A DNA stretch of 64,000 nt from Alistipes sp. Marseille-P5061. GTDB lineage: Bacteria > Bacteroidota > Bacteroidia > Bacteroidales > Rikenellaceae. Made by a program: the position numbers and the translations under genes. The stretch lies in NCBI RefSeq assembly GCF_900290115.1, contig NZ_LT985748.1:811120-875119 (forward strand), given 5' to 3'. A model generated the notes under the pieces. It searched no databases and was not told where the DNA came from. It saw only the letters and a program-made list of their open reading frames with translations. This document shows, in pieces, positions 34,910-44,069 of this stretch. Each line of letters starts with the position of its first letter. The first letter of the stretch is position 1.

Positions 34910-35437
34910 ATGACACACGACCAACTTCTGTTCCGGCCCGCCGCGGAGGCCGACCTCGGGCGCATCATGGAGATTATCCGCGCGGCACAGGCCCGCATGC
35001 GGGCCCGCGGGAGCAGCCAGTGGCAGAACGGCTACCCCGCTGCGGCGGACATCCTGCGCGACATCGAGCGGGGCTACGGCCATCTGCTTGCGGAGGCGGA
35101 GACGGGGCTCACGGTGGCCTACGGCGCCGTGCTCTTCGAGGGCGAACCGGCCTACGAGGCCATCGAGGGGCGGTGGCTGACCACAGGCCCCTACGTCATG
35201 GTCCACCGGCTGGCCGTGGCCGAGGAGCGGCTCCGACAGGGCGTGGCGCGCCGGTTCATGCAGCGCGTCGAGGCACTGGCCCTCACGCGCGGCATCGGCA
35301 GCTTCCGCGTCGACACCAACTTCGACAACGCCGACATGCTCGCACTGCTCGCCGAGGCGGGATTCGTCCGCTGCGGCGAAATCCGCTACGGAGCGGAGCA
35401 CCGCGAAGCCTTTGAGAAGGTGCTGCGCCGACAATAG
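34910..35437 (+). CDS. GNAT family N-acetyltransferase
   Basis: A 175-residue acetyl-CoA-dependent acyltransferase. LLFRPAAEADLGRIMEIIRAAQARMRARGSSQWQNGYP is the usual GNAT start (including the W-x-x-G-Y-P feature of this subgroup). VMVHRLAVAEERLRQGVARRFMQRVEALA holds the acetyl-CoA-binding region, with RxxG replaced by R-L-R-Q-G-V-A, and FRVDTNFDNADMLALLAEAGF the C-terminal strand and helix. The substrate is unknown. The start at 34910 is preferred because the upstream frame overlaps the promoter; the transcript may be leaderless. Confidence 0.88.
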   Translation: MTHDQLLFRPAAEADLGRIMEIIRAAQARMRARGSSQWQNGYPAAADILRDIERGYGHLLAEAETGLTVAYGAVLFEGEPAYEAIEGRWLTTGPYVMVHRLAVAEERLRQGVARRFMQRVEALALTRGIGSFRVDTNFDNADMLALLAEAGFVRCGEIRYGAEHREAFEKVLRRQ

Positions 35438-35604
35438 CCGCCCCCCACACCAACAGCCGCCTCCCCGCCGTCAGACAGGACGTTAAGGTCCCAAACGGGC
35501 GATTCTGCAGCCGCTGCCGCCTCCGGCCGTCGCTTCCTGCCGCCACGGTGCAGAGGTCGTACAACAGCCCCATACGGCCGTCTGCGGGACACCTGCAGGG
35601 TAAC

Positions 35605-35640
35605 AAAAAAGGAGCCGCCTCCCGTTCGGAAGGCGGCTCC
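35605..35640 (-). terminator. intrinsic terminator of the leftward glycan operon
   Basis: GGAGCCGCCT (35611-35620) pairs with AGGCGGCTCC (35631-35640); the minus strand continues into six T. Confidence 0.85.
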
Positions 35641-35660
35641 TTGAATGAATGCCCGATTGG

Positions 35661-36565
35661 CTACTGGGCCTCGTAGAGGAACATGCCGGTGATGTCCGTG
35701 CGCGAATTCGGAGCAAGAGCCGTATAACGGAGGTAGCGGCACGTCACGGGCTCGATGAAGCTCCAGTTCTGCGTTCCGCCCCAGACGTCAAGCACACCGT
35801 GGCTCGTCCAGTTCGTCCCGTCGGCCGAGGTCTCCACCTCAATCTGCGTGGGAGCGAAGGCCGAAGCCCAATGGGTGGTCTTGGCACCGATGAGGGTGTG
35901 GGTTGCCGCCATGTCGACCATCACCCACCAGGGTGCGGAGTTCGAAGCCACATCGCCGCCGGCCGTGCCCTTCAATACGTTGGCGTCACCCTCGATGCCA
36001 TCCATCTTCGAGCATACCCAGTTCGTACGGTCAATCTGCTTGGGGTTGGCCGGAGCCTCGGCCTTGAGATTCAGATAGGCGTTCTTCGTGATGTCGAGCG
36101 TCAGCAGATTCTGACGCCCCAGCTCCACGCCGGGGTCTGCGCAAGGGAGACGGCAATCGAATACTCCGCCTTGTCGCGCATATCGGCGGCAAAGCTCCAG
36201 TCGGAAACGGAGAGTGTCACGGGAGCCGAGACAAGCTCGCCGGCCGGAACGGTCACCTCCTGTTTCGAAAGGGCAACCGCATTTTCAGGCAGCGTCTCAC
36301 TGGCAACAACATCAAACGAGAAGGTCAGGTCCTTCGCCGCGGCCTTGTTCAGGCCGACGCTGAAGACCAGCGACGCGTCGCCCGTGATGCCCGCAGCCGT
36401 ATGGCTGAGCGTCACCGACTTGTCGAGGATACCAAGATGCTCGGGCACCAGGTAAGCGTATGTTTCAAACCACGAGGTGTCCCCTTCGTCGTCGCTGCAG
36501 GCCGCAGCCCCCACACCGAGGAGGGCTACAGCTGCAAACGCCATGTATTTTCAATATTTTTTCAT
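35661..36565 (-). pseudogene. broken discoidin-domain (F5/8 type C) lipoprotein gene of the leftward operon
   Basis: This is the paralogue of the intact gene at 58620-59516: N-terminal lipobox region, a DUF1735-like beta domain, then a discoidin-like domain ending GMFLYEAQ. Two lesions are visible. First, from the ATG at 36565 the frame reads MKKY, then TGA (36551-36553), then KYMAFAAVALLGVGAAAC, so a stop interrupts the signal peptide. Second, near 36130 the reading frame changes: one frame ends AQTPAWSWGVRIC and the next resumes as VELGRQNLL. Restoring one G (C on the plus strand) would join them as AQTPGVELGRQ. Re-initiation at the ATG 36544 might give a short product. Confidence 0.85.
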
Positions 36566-36596
36566 ATCCGTTTTCAATTTACATTACCGTTAAAGA

Positions 36597-37739
36597 CTAT
36601 TTGCCGTCGAAACGCTGGTTCTCACGCCACGTCAGCGGAGCGCTGGCATGGGCATGACGACCGTTCGAGGTGCAGTCGCTGCAGATGTCGCCGCTGCCCT
36701 CGTCCATGCGCCAGTAACCCACCATGTCGTCGGTCGGCGCAATCGAGTAGTAGCGGTTCGACTCAATCTGGCTGGCCGAGATGCACTTCTTCCAGAAGCG
36801 GACCTGCGCCATCATGCAATGGTTGCGGAAGTAGGTGGCACCCGAGCATACCATCTGGAGGTAGTCCACGGGAACCGAACCGCCCTTGGTCTGGAGCGTC
36901 ACATCCTTCACACCGTTGACATAAATCGTCAGCAGACCGGCCGTATCGAAGGTAATGGCCACATGCGTCCACGTCTCGGGCGTGAAGTGCGATACGGTAT
37001 TCACCTGCGTGCCGAGCGTCTTGATTTGCAGCAGGTCGAAGTCAATCATCGCATCGCCGAAGCGGATGTAGATGTCGTTCGAATCGAAGAGCGCCTGGTT
37101 GTTGATGGCAAAGCCGTCCATCCATACCCAGAATTCGAGCGACCACTCGTTGAGGCTGAGTCCCCAGTTGCGGGCCATCTCGCCGCTTCCGTCAAGCGGC
37201 TCGCACTTGAGGTGCGACGTGTAGTCCATGTAGGGAACCGACTGGACAAGAGGCTGGTCGCAGAGCACCAGATACTTCGACGAAGAGGGCAGCGAGTTCA
37301 TCTGCGGCGAAACGACCTTGAGCGGCAGGGCATACTGGGCGCCATCCTCCGCCTCGAAGGGCTTCACCGTGATGACCATCGCGTCACCGCTGGTGAATCC
37401 GGCCTGGATGACACCCTCGGCCGGCATCTCATAGTACTCGGCCGGAAGCACCTGATAGCTGCTTGCATTGGCCGCATTGTAGGTCTCGAGCAGCGTCGGG
37501 TCGATTTCCAGCTTCACCGTGACATCCGACGAGAGCGGACGCGAAAGCGACGGGGTAAGCGTCACCGTCACATCCTCGGCATCGACCGTAATCTTGCTCG
37601 ACGTGAGGCCCTTGGAGCTGAATGCCTCCTTGATGTAGAGCCCGTTGTCAATCGTATCGTAATTGGCATCTTCGCACCCCGTACCCAGCACGGCCGCCAG
37701 GCAGAGGGCTAATCCGATATAGATTCTGTTCTTTTTCAT
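36597..37739 (-). CDS. DUF1735 and LamG domain surface lipoprotein
   Basis: A 380-residue lipoprotein (MKKNRIYIGLALCLAAVLGTGC). The N-terminal domain, about residues 25-160 (SSKITVDAEDVTVTLTPSLSRPLSSDVTVKLEID, ASSYQVLPAEYYEMP), is DUF1735, usual in surface glycan-binding proteins beside SusCD. The C-terminal half (EWSLEFWVWMDG, ETWTHVAITFDTAGLLTIYVNG, MAQVRFWKKCISASQIESNRYY, MVGYWRMDEGSG) is a LamG/concanavalin-like jelly-roll. It is probably a surface glycan-binding protein. Its paralogue in the rightward operon is at 57352. It lies 18 bp after the GH18 gene. Confidence 0.9.
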   Translation of the reverse strand: MKKNRIYIGLALCLAAVLGTGCEDANYDTIDNGLYIKEAFSSKGLTSSKITVDAEDVTVTLTPSLSRPLSSDVTVKLEIDPTLLETYNAANASSYQVLPAEYYEMPAEGVIQAGFTSGDAMVITVKPFEAEDGAQYALPLKVVSPQMNSLPSSSKYLVLCDQPLVQSVPYMDYTSHLKCEPLDGSGEMARNWGLSLNEWSLEFWVWMDGFAINNQALFDSNDIYIRFGDAMIDFDLLQIKTLGTQVNTVSHFTPETWTHVAITFDTAGLLTIYVNGVKDVTLQTKGGSVPVDYLQMVCSGATYFRNHCMMAQVRFWKKCISASQIESNRYYSIAPTDDMVGYWRMDEGSGDICSDCTSNGRHAHASAPLTWRENQRFDGK

Positions 37740-37757
37740 AACCTTTTGCTCGCTTTG

Positions 37758-38885
37758 TTATTTCATGGGAGGATTCATGATGGCCGAAGCCTCACGCAGA
37801 TAGGGGTACTCAATCGAGTGGCCGGCAAGACTGTACTCATACTCCATGTGGTAGGTTCCGACACCGCCCTTGCGGTAGCCGTACTGCGACTCCCACATGG
37901 CCATGCCCTTGAGCGAATTGACCGTCTGGCCGTCGCGCGTGGTGTGGGTCACACCGCCGTCGGCAGCGTAGCTCTCGAAGTTCTCGCACCAAATCAACCG
38001 CTCGGTCACCATCTGCTTGAGCGCCTCGTCGTCCCCGACCTCAAGACCCCGGAGCAGTTTCTCGTAGCGGGAGTCCAGATTCGAGTAGGAGTAGCAGGCG
38101 TAGGCCTGGATGATGTAGTAGTCGAAGTAGTCACGCGCATCGGGATGCATGTTCTGCGGTTCGCCGTCGATGACCAGCAGGCGGTCCGTTCCCGATTTGG
38201 GTCCGAGGTACTTGCCCAGCTCCTTGACGAAGGTCAGGAAGTTCGTGCGCTGGCGGTTCGTTTCGGGGTCGCCCGAGTCGCCGAGGTACGGACCGGCAAT
38301 GTTGCCCGGCGAACCGTAGTTGGCCTCGTAGTCGAAGTCGAAGCCGTCCCAGTCGTACTTGTCAATCGTATCGACAATCGACTTTGCATATTTGGCGATG
38401 GCGGCATCGATGGCGGCCTGGTCGCCGTCCACCCAGCCCCAGAAGTCCTTCACCGCCGCATCCTCGCTGGCAAAGCCGTTGGCCTGCCAGTTGTCGCGCA
38501 CCGACTGGGGAGTCGTCTGGTCACCGCAGTTGGCCACGATGAAGCAGATGGTCACACGCGTGCCCTTCTTGCTCTTCACTTCGCGCTTGTCGGCCCACTT
38601 CTCGGGCGAAAGGCCATACCAGTTGCCCCACATCGAGACGAAATCGACGCTGTCGGGCAGACCCATCAGACAGTTGACGGGCGACGCACCCTGACCGGTC
38701 CAGTTGCCGAACCAGCCGAAGGTCACCGAATGGTCGGTCTTCTTCCACTCGCGCAGCTGCTCGTAATACTCGGCGGGGCGAGGTTCGAAGTAGTTGTTGG
38801 GCTCCGCTTCGGTCCAGTCGCTGCAGCCCGCCACAAGCGCCGCGGCAAATGCCAGGATGCCCAGATTCAATATCTTCTTTTTCAT
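37758..38885 (-). CDS. GH18 family lipoprotein, probable endo-beta-N-acetylglucosaminidase
   Basis: A 375-residue lipoprotein (MKKKILNLGILAFAAALVAGC). The GH18 catalytic motif is intact: YDWDGFDFDYE, with Asp180, Asp183, Asp185 and the acid/base Glu187. VDFVSMWGNWYGLSP and DYYIIQAYACYSYSN are further barrel strands. In SusCD loci of this type GH18 proteins usually cut between the two core GlcNAc residues of N-glycans (for example B. thetaiotaomicron BT3987 and Capnocytophaga GpdD). The specificity here is inferred. It lies 27 bp after the SusD gene. Confidence 0.9.
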   Translation of the reverse strand: MKKKILNLGILAFAAALVAGCSDWTEAEPNNYFEPRPAEYYEQLREWKKTDHSVTFGWFGNWTGQGASPVNCLMGLPDSVDFVSMWGNWYGLSPEKWADKREVKSKKGTRVTICFIVANCGDQTTPQSVRDNWQANGFASEDAAVKDFWGWVDGDQAAIDAAIAKYAKSIVDTIDKYDWDGFDFDYEANYGSPGNIAGPYLGDSGDPETNRQRTNFLTFVKELGKYLGPKSGTDRLLVIDGEPQNMHPDARDYFDYYIIQAYACYSYSNLDSRYEKLLRGLEVGDDEALKQMVTERLIWCENFESYAADGGVTHTTRDGQTVNSLKGMAMWESQYGYRKGGVGTYHMEYEYSLAGHSIEYPYLREASAIMNPPMK

Positions 38886-38912
38886 AGTCTTGTTCGAATC
38901 TAAGGTTTATAC

Positions 38913-40454
38913 TCAATTCTTCTTGGCCCACCACAGGTCGGTGTTGTCCGAATCCTGACCGTTGCTCAGCATGCCGACGGCCGCCGTCACGTTCGCGTTG
39001 TTGGTCTGGTACTCCGAGAGCGAGAAGCGCAGACGGCGCTGCTGGCGCTCGTTGGTCACGCCCTGCGTCGACTGGTTGTTGTAGGCCGGGAAGAGGTAGG
39101 GATAACCCGTGCGACGGAAGTCGCACCACCCTTCGAGTCCGTTGGGGAAGTTGGCAATCCACTTCTGGGTGATAATCTGCTCGAGGTGCTCCTCGTTGGA
39201 CGAAACGGCGCTCCAGGCAATGGGTATCGTACTGCGGTTATTGTAGTTGTAGGCGCTGTTCTTCGGGTCGACGTAGTTGCCCGGCTTGGCCGTGCTGTTG
39301 GCGATGTAGTCCTCGGCACCCTGGGCTCCCACCTCGGAGAAGGCCAGACGGATACCCTCCTCATACCAGTGCTGTGCCGTGCCGCCCATGTCCCAGCCCA
39401 GCAGCGCACCCTCGGCACGCAGGAAGGCCACCTCGGCGGCAACGAAGAAGGGGATGGGGGTGGTCGAGGTTACGTTCCACTGGGAGTACTCGGCAAAGTC
39501 GGCCTTGTTGGCGCCGGCGATGCCCGAACGCACGCCGATGTAGCCGGAGGTGTCGGCAACGGTAGCCTCGGTGAAGAGCTTCTCGCGACGCGGGTCCTCG
39601 TAGCCGTTCATGTAGGCGGTGATGGAGGCATTCAGACGAGCCTCGCCCCAGCCCGTACCCACCTGGTAGAAACCGTTCGGGAAACGACCGTTGAGGTTGT
39701 CATAAGCGCTGTCGCTGTTCGAGGTCATCACGCCAATGGGATGGTTGACGGCCGACAGGGCCTGCTGCTTGGCGTACTCGGCATCGACGCCCGAGATGCG
39801 GATGGCCATGCGCAGCTTGAGCGAATTGGCGAACTTGACCCACTTCTCGTAGTCACCGTTGTAGACACGGTCGTAGCCCGACATCGGACGGTAGTTGGGG
39901 TCGATGGCGTTGGAGAGCTCGGCGATGGCGAAATCCAGGTCGTCGAACATCTGGTGCCAGGCCGTCTTCTCGTCGTCGTAGGGGACGGCATACTTGCCGT
40001 TGGTCACCTGCGAATAGGGCAGCGGGCCCTGGAGGTTGAGCACATACTGCATCACGGCCACGCGGTGCAGCACCGCCAGCGCATAGTACTGGCCCTGCTT
40101 CTCGGTGTAGTTCTCCACCTGGAAATAGGAGGGATAGAACTTGGTGTAATACCAGTCGACGGTCCACTTGTTCCAGTCGTCGTCGATGTTCCAGGTCGAA
40201 TAGAGCGTCGAACGCGACCAGCTGTGCGGTGCGGTGATGTATCCGCCGAAACAGGCCCAGAAGGTAGCGTTCCGCTGGTAGGGGTTCTCTTCGGGCGACG
40301 CGAAGCAGTCCTGCATCTCCGCGAAGAACTGACGGACGTCGAGCGTCGTCGGTTCGTAGGGGTTGGTGTTGTATTCGTCGAAGTTGCTGGTACATCCGGC
40401 TAAGGCCAGCGGCAGCAAAGCAACGCCTACAATATATTTCAATACCTTTTTCAT
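38913..40454 (-). CDS. SusD/RagB family outer-membrane lipoprotein
   Basis: A 513-residue lipoprotein (MKKVLKYIVGVALLPLALAGC, then TSNFDEYNTNPYEPT) that forms the lid of the SusCD glycan importer. The TPR-like pattern is visible in VLHRVAVMQYVLNLQGPLPYSQVTNG, the DDLDFAIAELSNAIDPNYRPMSGYDRVYNGDYEKWVKFANSLKLRMAIRI block and the C-terminal IITQKWIANFPNGLEGWCDFRRTGYP. The start at 40454 is chosen because it begins the signal peptide; an upstream ATG would add four residues. It lies 15 bp after the SusC gene. Confidence 0.95.
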   Translation of the reverse strand: MKKVLKYIVGVALLPLALAGCTSNFDEYNTNPYEPTTLDVRQFFAEMQDCFASPEENPYQRNATFWACFGGYITAPHSWSRSTLYSTWNIDDDWNKWTVDWYYTKFYPSYFQVENYTEKQGQYYALAVLHRVAVMQYVLNLQGPLPYSQVTNGKYAVPYDDEKTAWHQMFDDLDFAIAELSNAIDPNYRPMSGYDRVYNGDYEKWVKFANSLKLRMAIRISGVDAEYAKQQALSAVNHPIGVMTSNSDSAYDNLNGRFPNGFYQVGTGWGEARLNASITAYMNGYEDPRREKLFTEATVADTSGYIGVRSGIAGANKADFAEYSQWNVTSTTPIPFFVAAEVAFLRAEGALLGWDMGGTAQHWYEEGIRLAFSEVGAQGAEDYIANSTAKPGNYVDPKNSAYNYNNRSTIPIAWSAVSSNEEHLEQIITQKWIANFPNGLEGWCDFRRTGYPYLFPAYNNQSTQGVTNERQQRRLRFSLSEYQTNNANVTAAVGMLSNGQDSDNTDLWWAKKN

Positions 40455-40469
40455 AATCGGGAACATTTT

Positions 40470-43400
40470 TTAGAATTGGAGTTTGACGCTGAAACCTAAA
40501 TTACGCGTGCTCGGGAGCATGAAGTAATCGTAGCTCTGGTAGTAGTTGTTCGTCGTCGAAGCGGTCACCTCGGGGTCGAACGGAGCCTTGCAGTAAATCA
40601 TCCACAGGTTGCGGCCCACGAACGAAACGGTCATCCGCACCTTGTCGCGGAACCACTTTGCGGGAAGCGTATATCCCAGCGAGAGCTCCTGCAGACGGAC
40701 GTTCGTCGCACTGTAGGCGTAGTAGGCGCCGTAGCCGGCGATTCCCTGATAGTAGGTCTTGGCATCGACCTTGCCGTAGTTGACCGGCACACCGCCGTTG
40801 TCGCGCGCCTTGCCCGAACGCTCCGATACGCCGTACTGGTCGAGGAACGATTCGGTGCTCGAGAGGGCGATACCGCCGATGCGGGCCGAGAAGGTCACAC
40901 CCAGATTGATGCCCTTGTAGTCGAAGTTGTTGCTCCAGCCCATGTTGAAGTCGGGAAGAATCGAACCCAGCTTCACATCCTTGGCCATCATCGAGATGGC
41001 GCCGGTCTGCGGGTCAACCTTGATGTTGCCGTTCGAATCGGTGGCCAGCACGTGCGCGGCATAGACGTCGCCCATCGAGCCGCCCTCCTTGAGGATGACG
41101 CGGGCGTCGAGGTTGCCGAAGTTGCCCTGCTCCCAGGTCTCCATCTCGACCACTTCGCCCGTTGCGGGGTTCACGACGCCGCCGCCCAGGCGAATCACCT
41201 TGTTCTGGTTCCACGTGAAGTTGTAGTTGGTGCTGAAGGTGAAGTCACCCCACTTGTTGTTGTAGCCGATGCCCATCTCGATACCCTGGTTCTGGATGTC
41301 ACCGCTCTGGATGGGCACGTAGTCGTAACCCGACGATGCCGACAGCGGCACGTTGAAGGTCTGGTTGGTGGTGTGCGAACGGTAGTAGGTGAAGTCGAAC
41401 GAAATCTTGTTGAGGAACTTGGCGTTCACACCGACCTCCCACGACTTGGTCTTTTCGGGCTTCAGCTCGTAGACCGGATAACGGGCAAGCGTCTCCCAGT
41501 TCTTCGACTCCTCGTTGAAGGGATACGACGAACGCGTCAGGAAGCGGTCGAAGGCGCTACCCACCTCGGCATACGAACCGCGCACCTTCAGGAAGGAGAG
41601 CCAGCGCGGAGCGTCGAACATGTTCGAAACGACGGCCGAAAGACCCACCGAAGGATAGAAGAACGACGACTCCTTCGAACCGGCCAGGCGCGAATCCCAG
41701 TCGTTGCGGCCCGTAACGGTCAGGTAGAGCATCGAGCGCCAGCCCACCTCGACGTTGGCGAACACCGACTGAACCTGGTCGTGCCAGCCGGCCTGCTTGG
41801 GCTTGTACTTGGTCGTGTAGTCGAGGTTGTGGACGGCAAAGAGGTTGGCGTCGCGCAGGTTGCCCGCATGGCCAATCATCTGGTAGCGCTGGTCGTTAAT
41901 CGAGCCGCCGATGTTGGCCGACAGCGACCAGTCGTTCCACGTCTTGTTGATGTTGAGCATCACGTCGCCGTAGAAGCTCTGGTAGGTGCTCTGCTCGTCC
42001 TGATAGCCGCCGTTCTCGCTGGCCCAGATGGCATCCGTCGTGGCGTACTTCTTGAACGTGTAGCGGTTGGTCGTGTTGTCGACCTTGGCACGTCCCGAGA
42101 TGTCCATCCAGTCGGTAATCTGATACTTGAGCGTGGCGTTGTACATGTAGCGCTTCTTGTTGTTCTCGCGCACCATGCGGTAGGCTACCCAGTAGGGGTT
42201 CTGCAGACCGATACCGGCCGTGGTGTAGGGCCAGTACTGCTCGTAGACCTCACGTGCCGCGTTGTAGCGCTCGAAGTTGCGCACCTCGTCGAAGTTGTCG
42301 CCGCGCGGGAAGAGGTAGAGCGACGTCAGCGGGTTGTAGTACTGTCCCTGGGCCGTAAGGTTGCGGTCGTTCTGGATGATGTAGCTGCCGCCCACATCGA
42401 GCGTCAGCTTGTCCTTGAGGAACGACGACGTGTTGCGGAAGGTGAAGTTGTAGCGCTCGTACTTCGTGTTGGGCAGCAGACCCGAGGTGTTGGTCGTCGA
42501 GGCCGAGACGTAGGTCTGGTTCCGCGAGGTACCCGTCGTGAAGACCACCGAGTTGATGACGTTGGTTCCCGTGTTGAAGAAGTCCTCGGGGTTGTAGCTG
42601 CTGTGCTGTCTGGCGCCCCAGCTCTCGAGTGCGCCGGCCGCATTGACGTAGCTGTTCTGGAACTTCGGCATCATGTAGGGCAGCGAGAAGGTCGTGTTGT
42701 TCGAGTAGGTGACCGTCGTCTTGTCCTTCGTTCCGCGCTTGGTGTTGATGAGCACCACGCCCGAGGCGGCATCCGAACCGTAGAGGGCGGCTGCCGAGGG
42801 ACCCGTCAGCATGTTGATGGACTCGATGTCCTCGGGGTTGAGGTCGGCAACGGCGTCCGAACCGGGCTGGTCGGAGAGCACCGAGATGTCGGAGGCGCCG
42901 GTCGAGGTGTTGAACATCGGGATACCGTCAATCACGTAAAGGGCGTTGTTGCTCTTGGTCAGCGACTTGGTACCGCGCATCACCACGCGGGCCGAACCGC
43001 CGGCGCCGACGGCCGACGAGTTGATGGTCACACCGGCCACCTTGCCCACCATCGAATTCATGAAGTTGGCATCCTTGACCGTCGTGATTTCATCGGACTT
43101 GACCTGCTGCACGTTATACGACAGCGCCTTCTCCTCGCGCTTGATACCCATGGCCGTTACGACGACGGCGTTGAGGGCCGTAGCCTCCTCCTGGAGCGTC
43201 ACGTCGAGCATCGTCTGTCCGACGTAGGGAATCTCCTGGGTCTGGTAGCCGATGAACGAGATGACAATCACGTCGCCCGGCTTGACCCGCGAAAGGGTGA
43301 AGCTTCCGTCCATGGTGGTCGTCGTACCCGACGAACCGTCCTGCGTGATGACCGTCGCACCGACAATCGGGCCGGCGGCGTCCTTGACGATACCCTGGAC

Positions 43401-43496
43401 GGAGTTTTCGCCTCCGTTCTGGGCGAATGCACCGAATATGCCGACGACAAGGGCCGCACAGCACGTGGCGAGCATTAACTTAATCGATTTCCACAT
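40470..43496 (-). CDS. SusC/RagA family TonB-linked outer-membrane transporter
   Basis: A 1008-residue importer of oligosaccharides. It has a signal peptide ending FGAFAQ, a carboxypeptidase-regulatory-like domain (VQGIVKDAAGPIVGATVITQDGSSGTTTTMDGSFTL), the plug with DIESINMLTGPSAAALYGSDAASGVVLINTKRG, and a beta-barrel ending in FMLPSTRNLGFSVKLQF with terminal Phe. The first 200 residues are nearly the same as those of the SusC at 51607; the barrels differ more. It heads the leftward operon and has a long leader with a terminator-like hairpin. Confidence 0.97.
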   Translation of the reverse strand: MWKSIKLMLATCCAALVVGIFGAFAQNGGENSVQGIVKDAAGPIVGATVITQDGSSGTTTTMDGSFTLSRVKPGDVIVISFIGYQTQEIPYVGQTMLDVTLQEEATALNAVVVTAMGIKREEKALSYNVQQVKSDEITTVKDANFMNSMVGKVAGVTINSSAVGAGGSARVVMRGTKSLTKSNNALYVIDGIPMFNTSTGASDISVLSDQPGSDAVADLNPEDIESINMLTGPSAAALYGSDAASGVVLINTKRGTKDKTTVTYSNNTTFSLPYMMPKFQNSYVNAAGALESWGARQHSSYNPEDFFNTGTNVINSVVFTTGTSRNQTYVSASTTNTSGLLPNTKYERYNFTFRNTSSFLKDKLTLDVGGSYIIQNDRNLTAQGQYYNPLTSLYLFPRGDNFDEVRNFERYNAAREVYEQYWPYTTAGIGLQNPYWVAYRMVRENNKKRYMYNATLKYQITDWMDISGRAKVDNTTNRYTFKKYATTDAIWASENGGYQDEQSTYQSFYGDVMLNINKTWNDWSLSANIGGSINDQRYQMIGHAGNLRDANLFAVHNLDYTTKYKPKQAGWHDQVQSVFANVEVGWRSMLYLTVTGRNDWDSRLAGSKESSFFYPSVGLSAVVSNMFDAPRWLSFLKVRGSYAEVGSAFDRFLTRSSYPFNEESKNWETLARYPVYELKPEKTKSWEVGVNAKFLNKISFDFTYYRSHTTNQTFNVPLSASSGYDYVPIQSGDIQNQGIEMGIGYNNKWGDFTFSTNYNFTWNQNKVIRLGGGVVNPATGEVVEMETWEQGNFGNLDARVILKEGGSMGDVYAAHVLATDSNGNIKVDPQTGAISMMAKDVKLGSILPDFNMGWSNNFDYKGINLGVTFSARIGGIALSSTESFLDQYGVSERSGKARDNGGVPVNYGKVDAKTYYQGIAGYGAYYAYSATNVRLQELSLGYTLPAKWFRDKVRMTVSFVGRNLWMIYCKAPFDPEVTASTTNNYYQSYDYFMLPSTRNLGFSVKLQF

Positions 43497-43520
43497 AATT
43501 AAGACCGTTAAAATTAAACA
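42897..43520 (-). repeat. long inverted repeat, left copy (susC 5' end and end of leader)
   Basis: The first 600 or so bases of this susC and about 20 bases before it are highly similar to 51585-52206 in opposite orientation. TATGCTTATGTTTAATTTTA in the leader is identical in both. Boundaries are approximate. Confidence 0.7.
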
Positions 43521-43716
43521 TAAGCATACTGTTTGGGTGAATCATGGAAAAAGCCGGAACCATGAGGGTTTGGTTCCGTTTTTCCGACAATCGGTGAAGT
43601 TTTTTGCGTGTTTGTTCATAATAGGCTTCGGTTTTTATTTATTTTAAAAAGTTATCTCTATTATGCTCGTTTTTTTCAACGTACACTCGGCCCGTTTTTT
43701 AATTTTGACATACGCC
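43497..43716 (-). promoter_or_regulatory. susC leader with conserved blocks
   Basis: A leader of about 220 nt. It contains GCATAATAG (minus strand, 43658-43666), ACCGAAGCCTAT (43621-43632), a terminator-like hairpin (43555-43578) and TATGCTTATGTTTAATTTTA just before the start. The same blocks in the same order occur before the susC at 51607. The regulatory role is inferred. Confidence 0.6.
43549..43578 (-). terminator. terminator-like hairpin inside the susC leader (possible attenuator)
   Basis: On the minus strand CGGAACC, a 10-base loop and GGTTCCG are followed by GCTTTTTCC. The stem of 7 bp is perfect. Confidence 0.6.
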
Positions 43717-43722
43717 GCAAAA

Positions 43723-43753
43723 CAAATATACCATTCTTTCTAAATAAAACAAA
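43723..43753 (-). promoter_or_regulatory. consensus promoter of the leftward operon
   Basis: The minus strand has TTTG (43750-43753), a 19-bp spacer and TATATTTG (43723-43730), a perfect match to the consensus. Confidence 0.8.
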
Positions 43754-44008
43754 TACCCCGACCGGGACATCAAGGACCGCCTCACCTCAAAATGGCCATC
43801 ACAATTCAGATTAAACGTTTTAGCAGGCGTAAAAAAAAGAGTCTTTCTTTCCTATATTTTTTTTACTCAGCAACCTTTTTCCCGCTCAAACGGAACGTTT
43901 GCGCCACCCGGGATGCAACTCGGAGCGCAACTCGGAGAAAAGCCTCATACGGCGACATTCGCAAACCGGGCAAACGGCGCCCCGCCATACGCCCCTCTCC
44001 CGCAGAAC

Positions 44009-44048
44009 GAAAAAAGCGCCCGGAGCCTATTCGGCTCCGGGCGCTTGA
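44009..44048 (-). terminator. intrinsic terminator of the GH29 gene
   Basis: AAGCGCCCGGAGCC pairs with GGCTCCGGGCGCTT around TATTC, with an A-run on the left, so T-run on the minus strand. The interval 43754-44008 between it and the susC promoter holds no gene. Confidence 0.9.
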
Positions 44049-44069
44049 CGCTCCAGGGAAGGGTATACC

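Noticed and set aside
36101..36160. Programmed frameshift in the discoidin lipoprotein
   Set aside because: No slippery heptamer or downstream structure was seen, and a separate nonsense codon in the signal peptide points to decay.
41052..43478. An 808-residue open frame antisense to the leftward susC, with similar frames antisense to the other susC and to GH20
   Set aside because: Same composition bias, no domains, and sense genes are certain.
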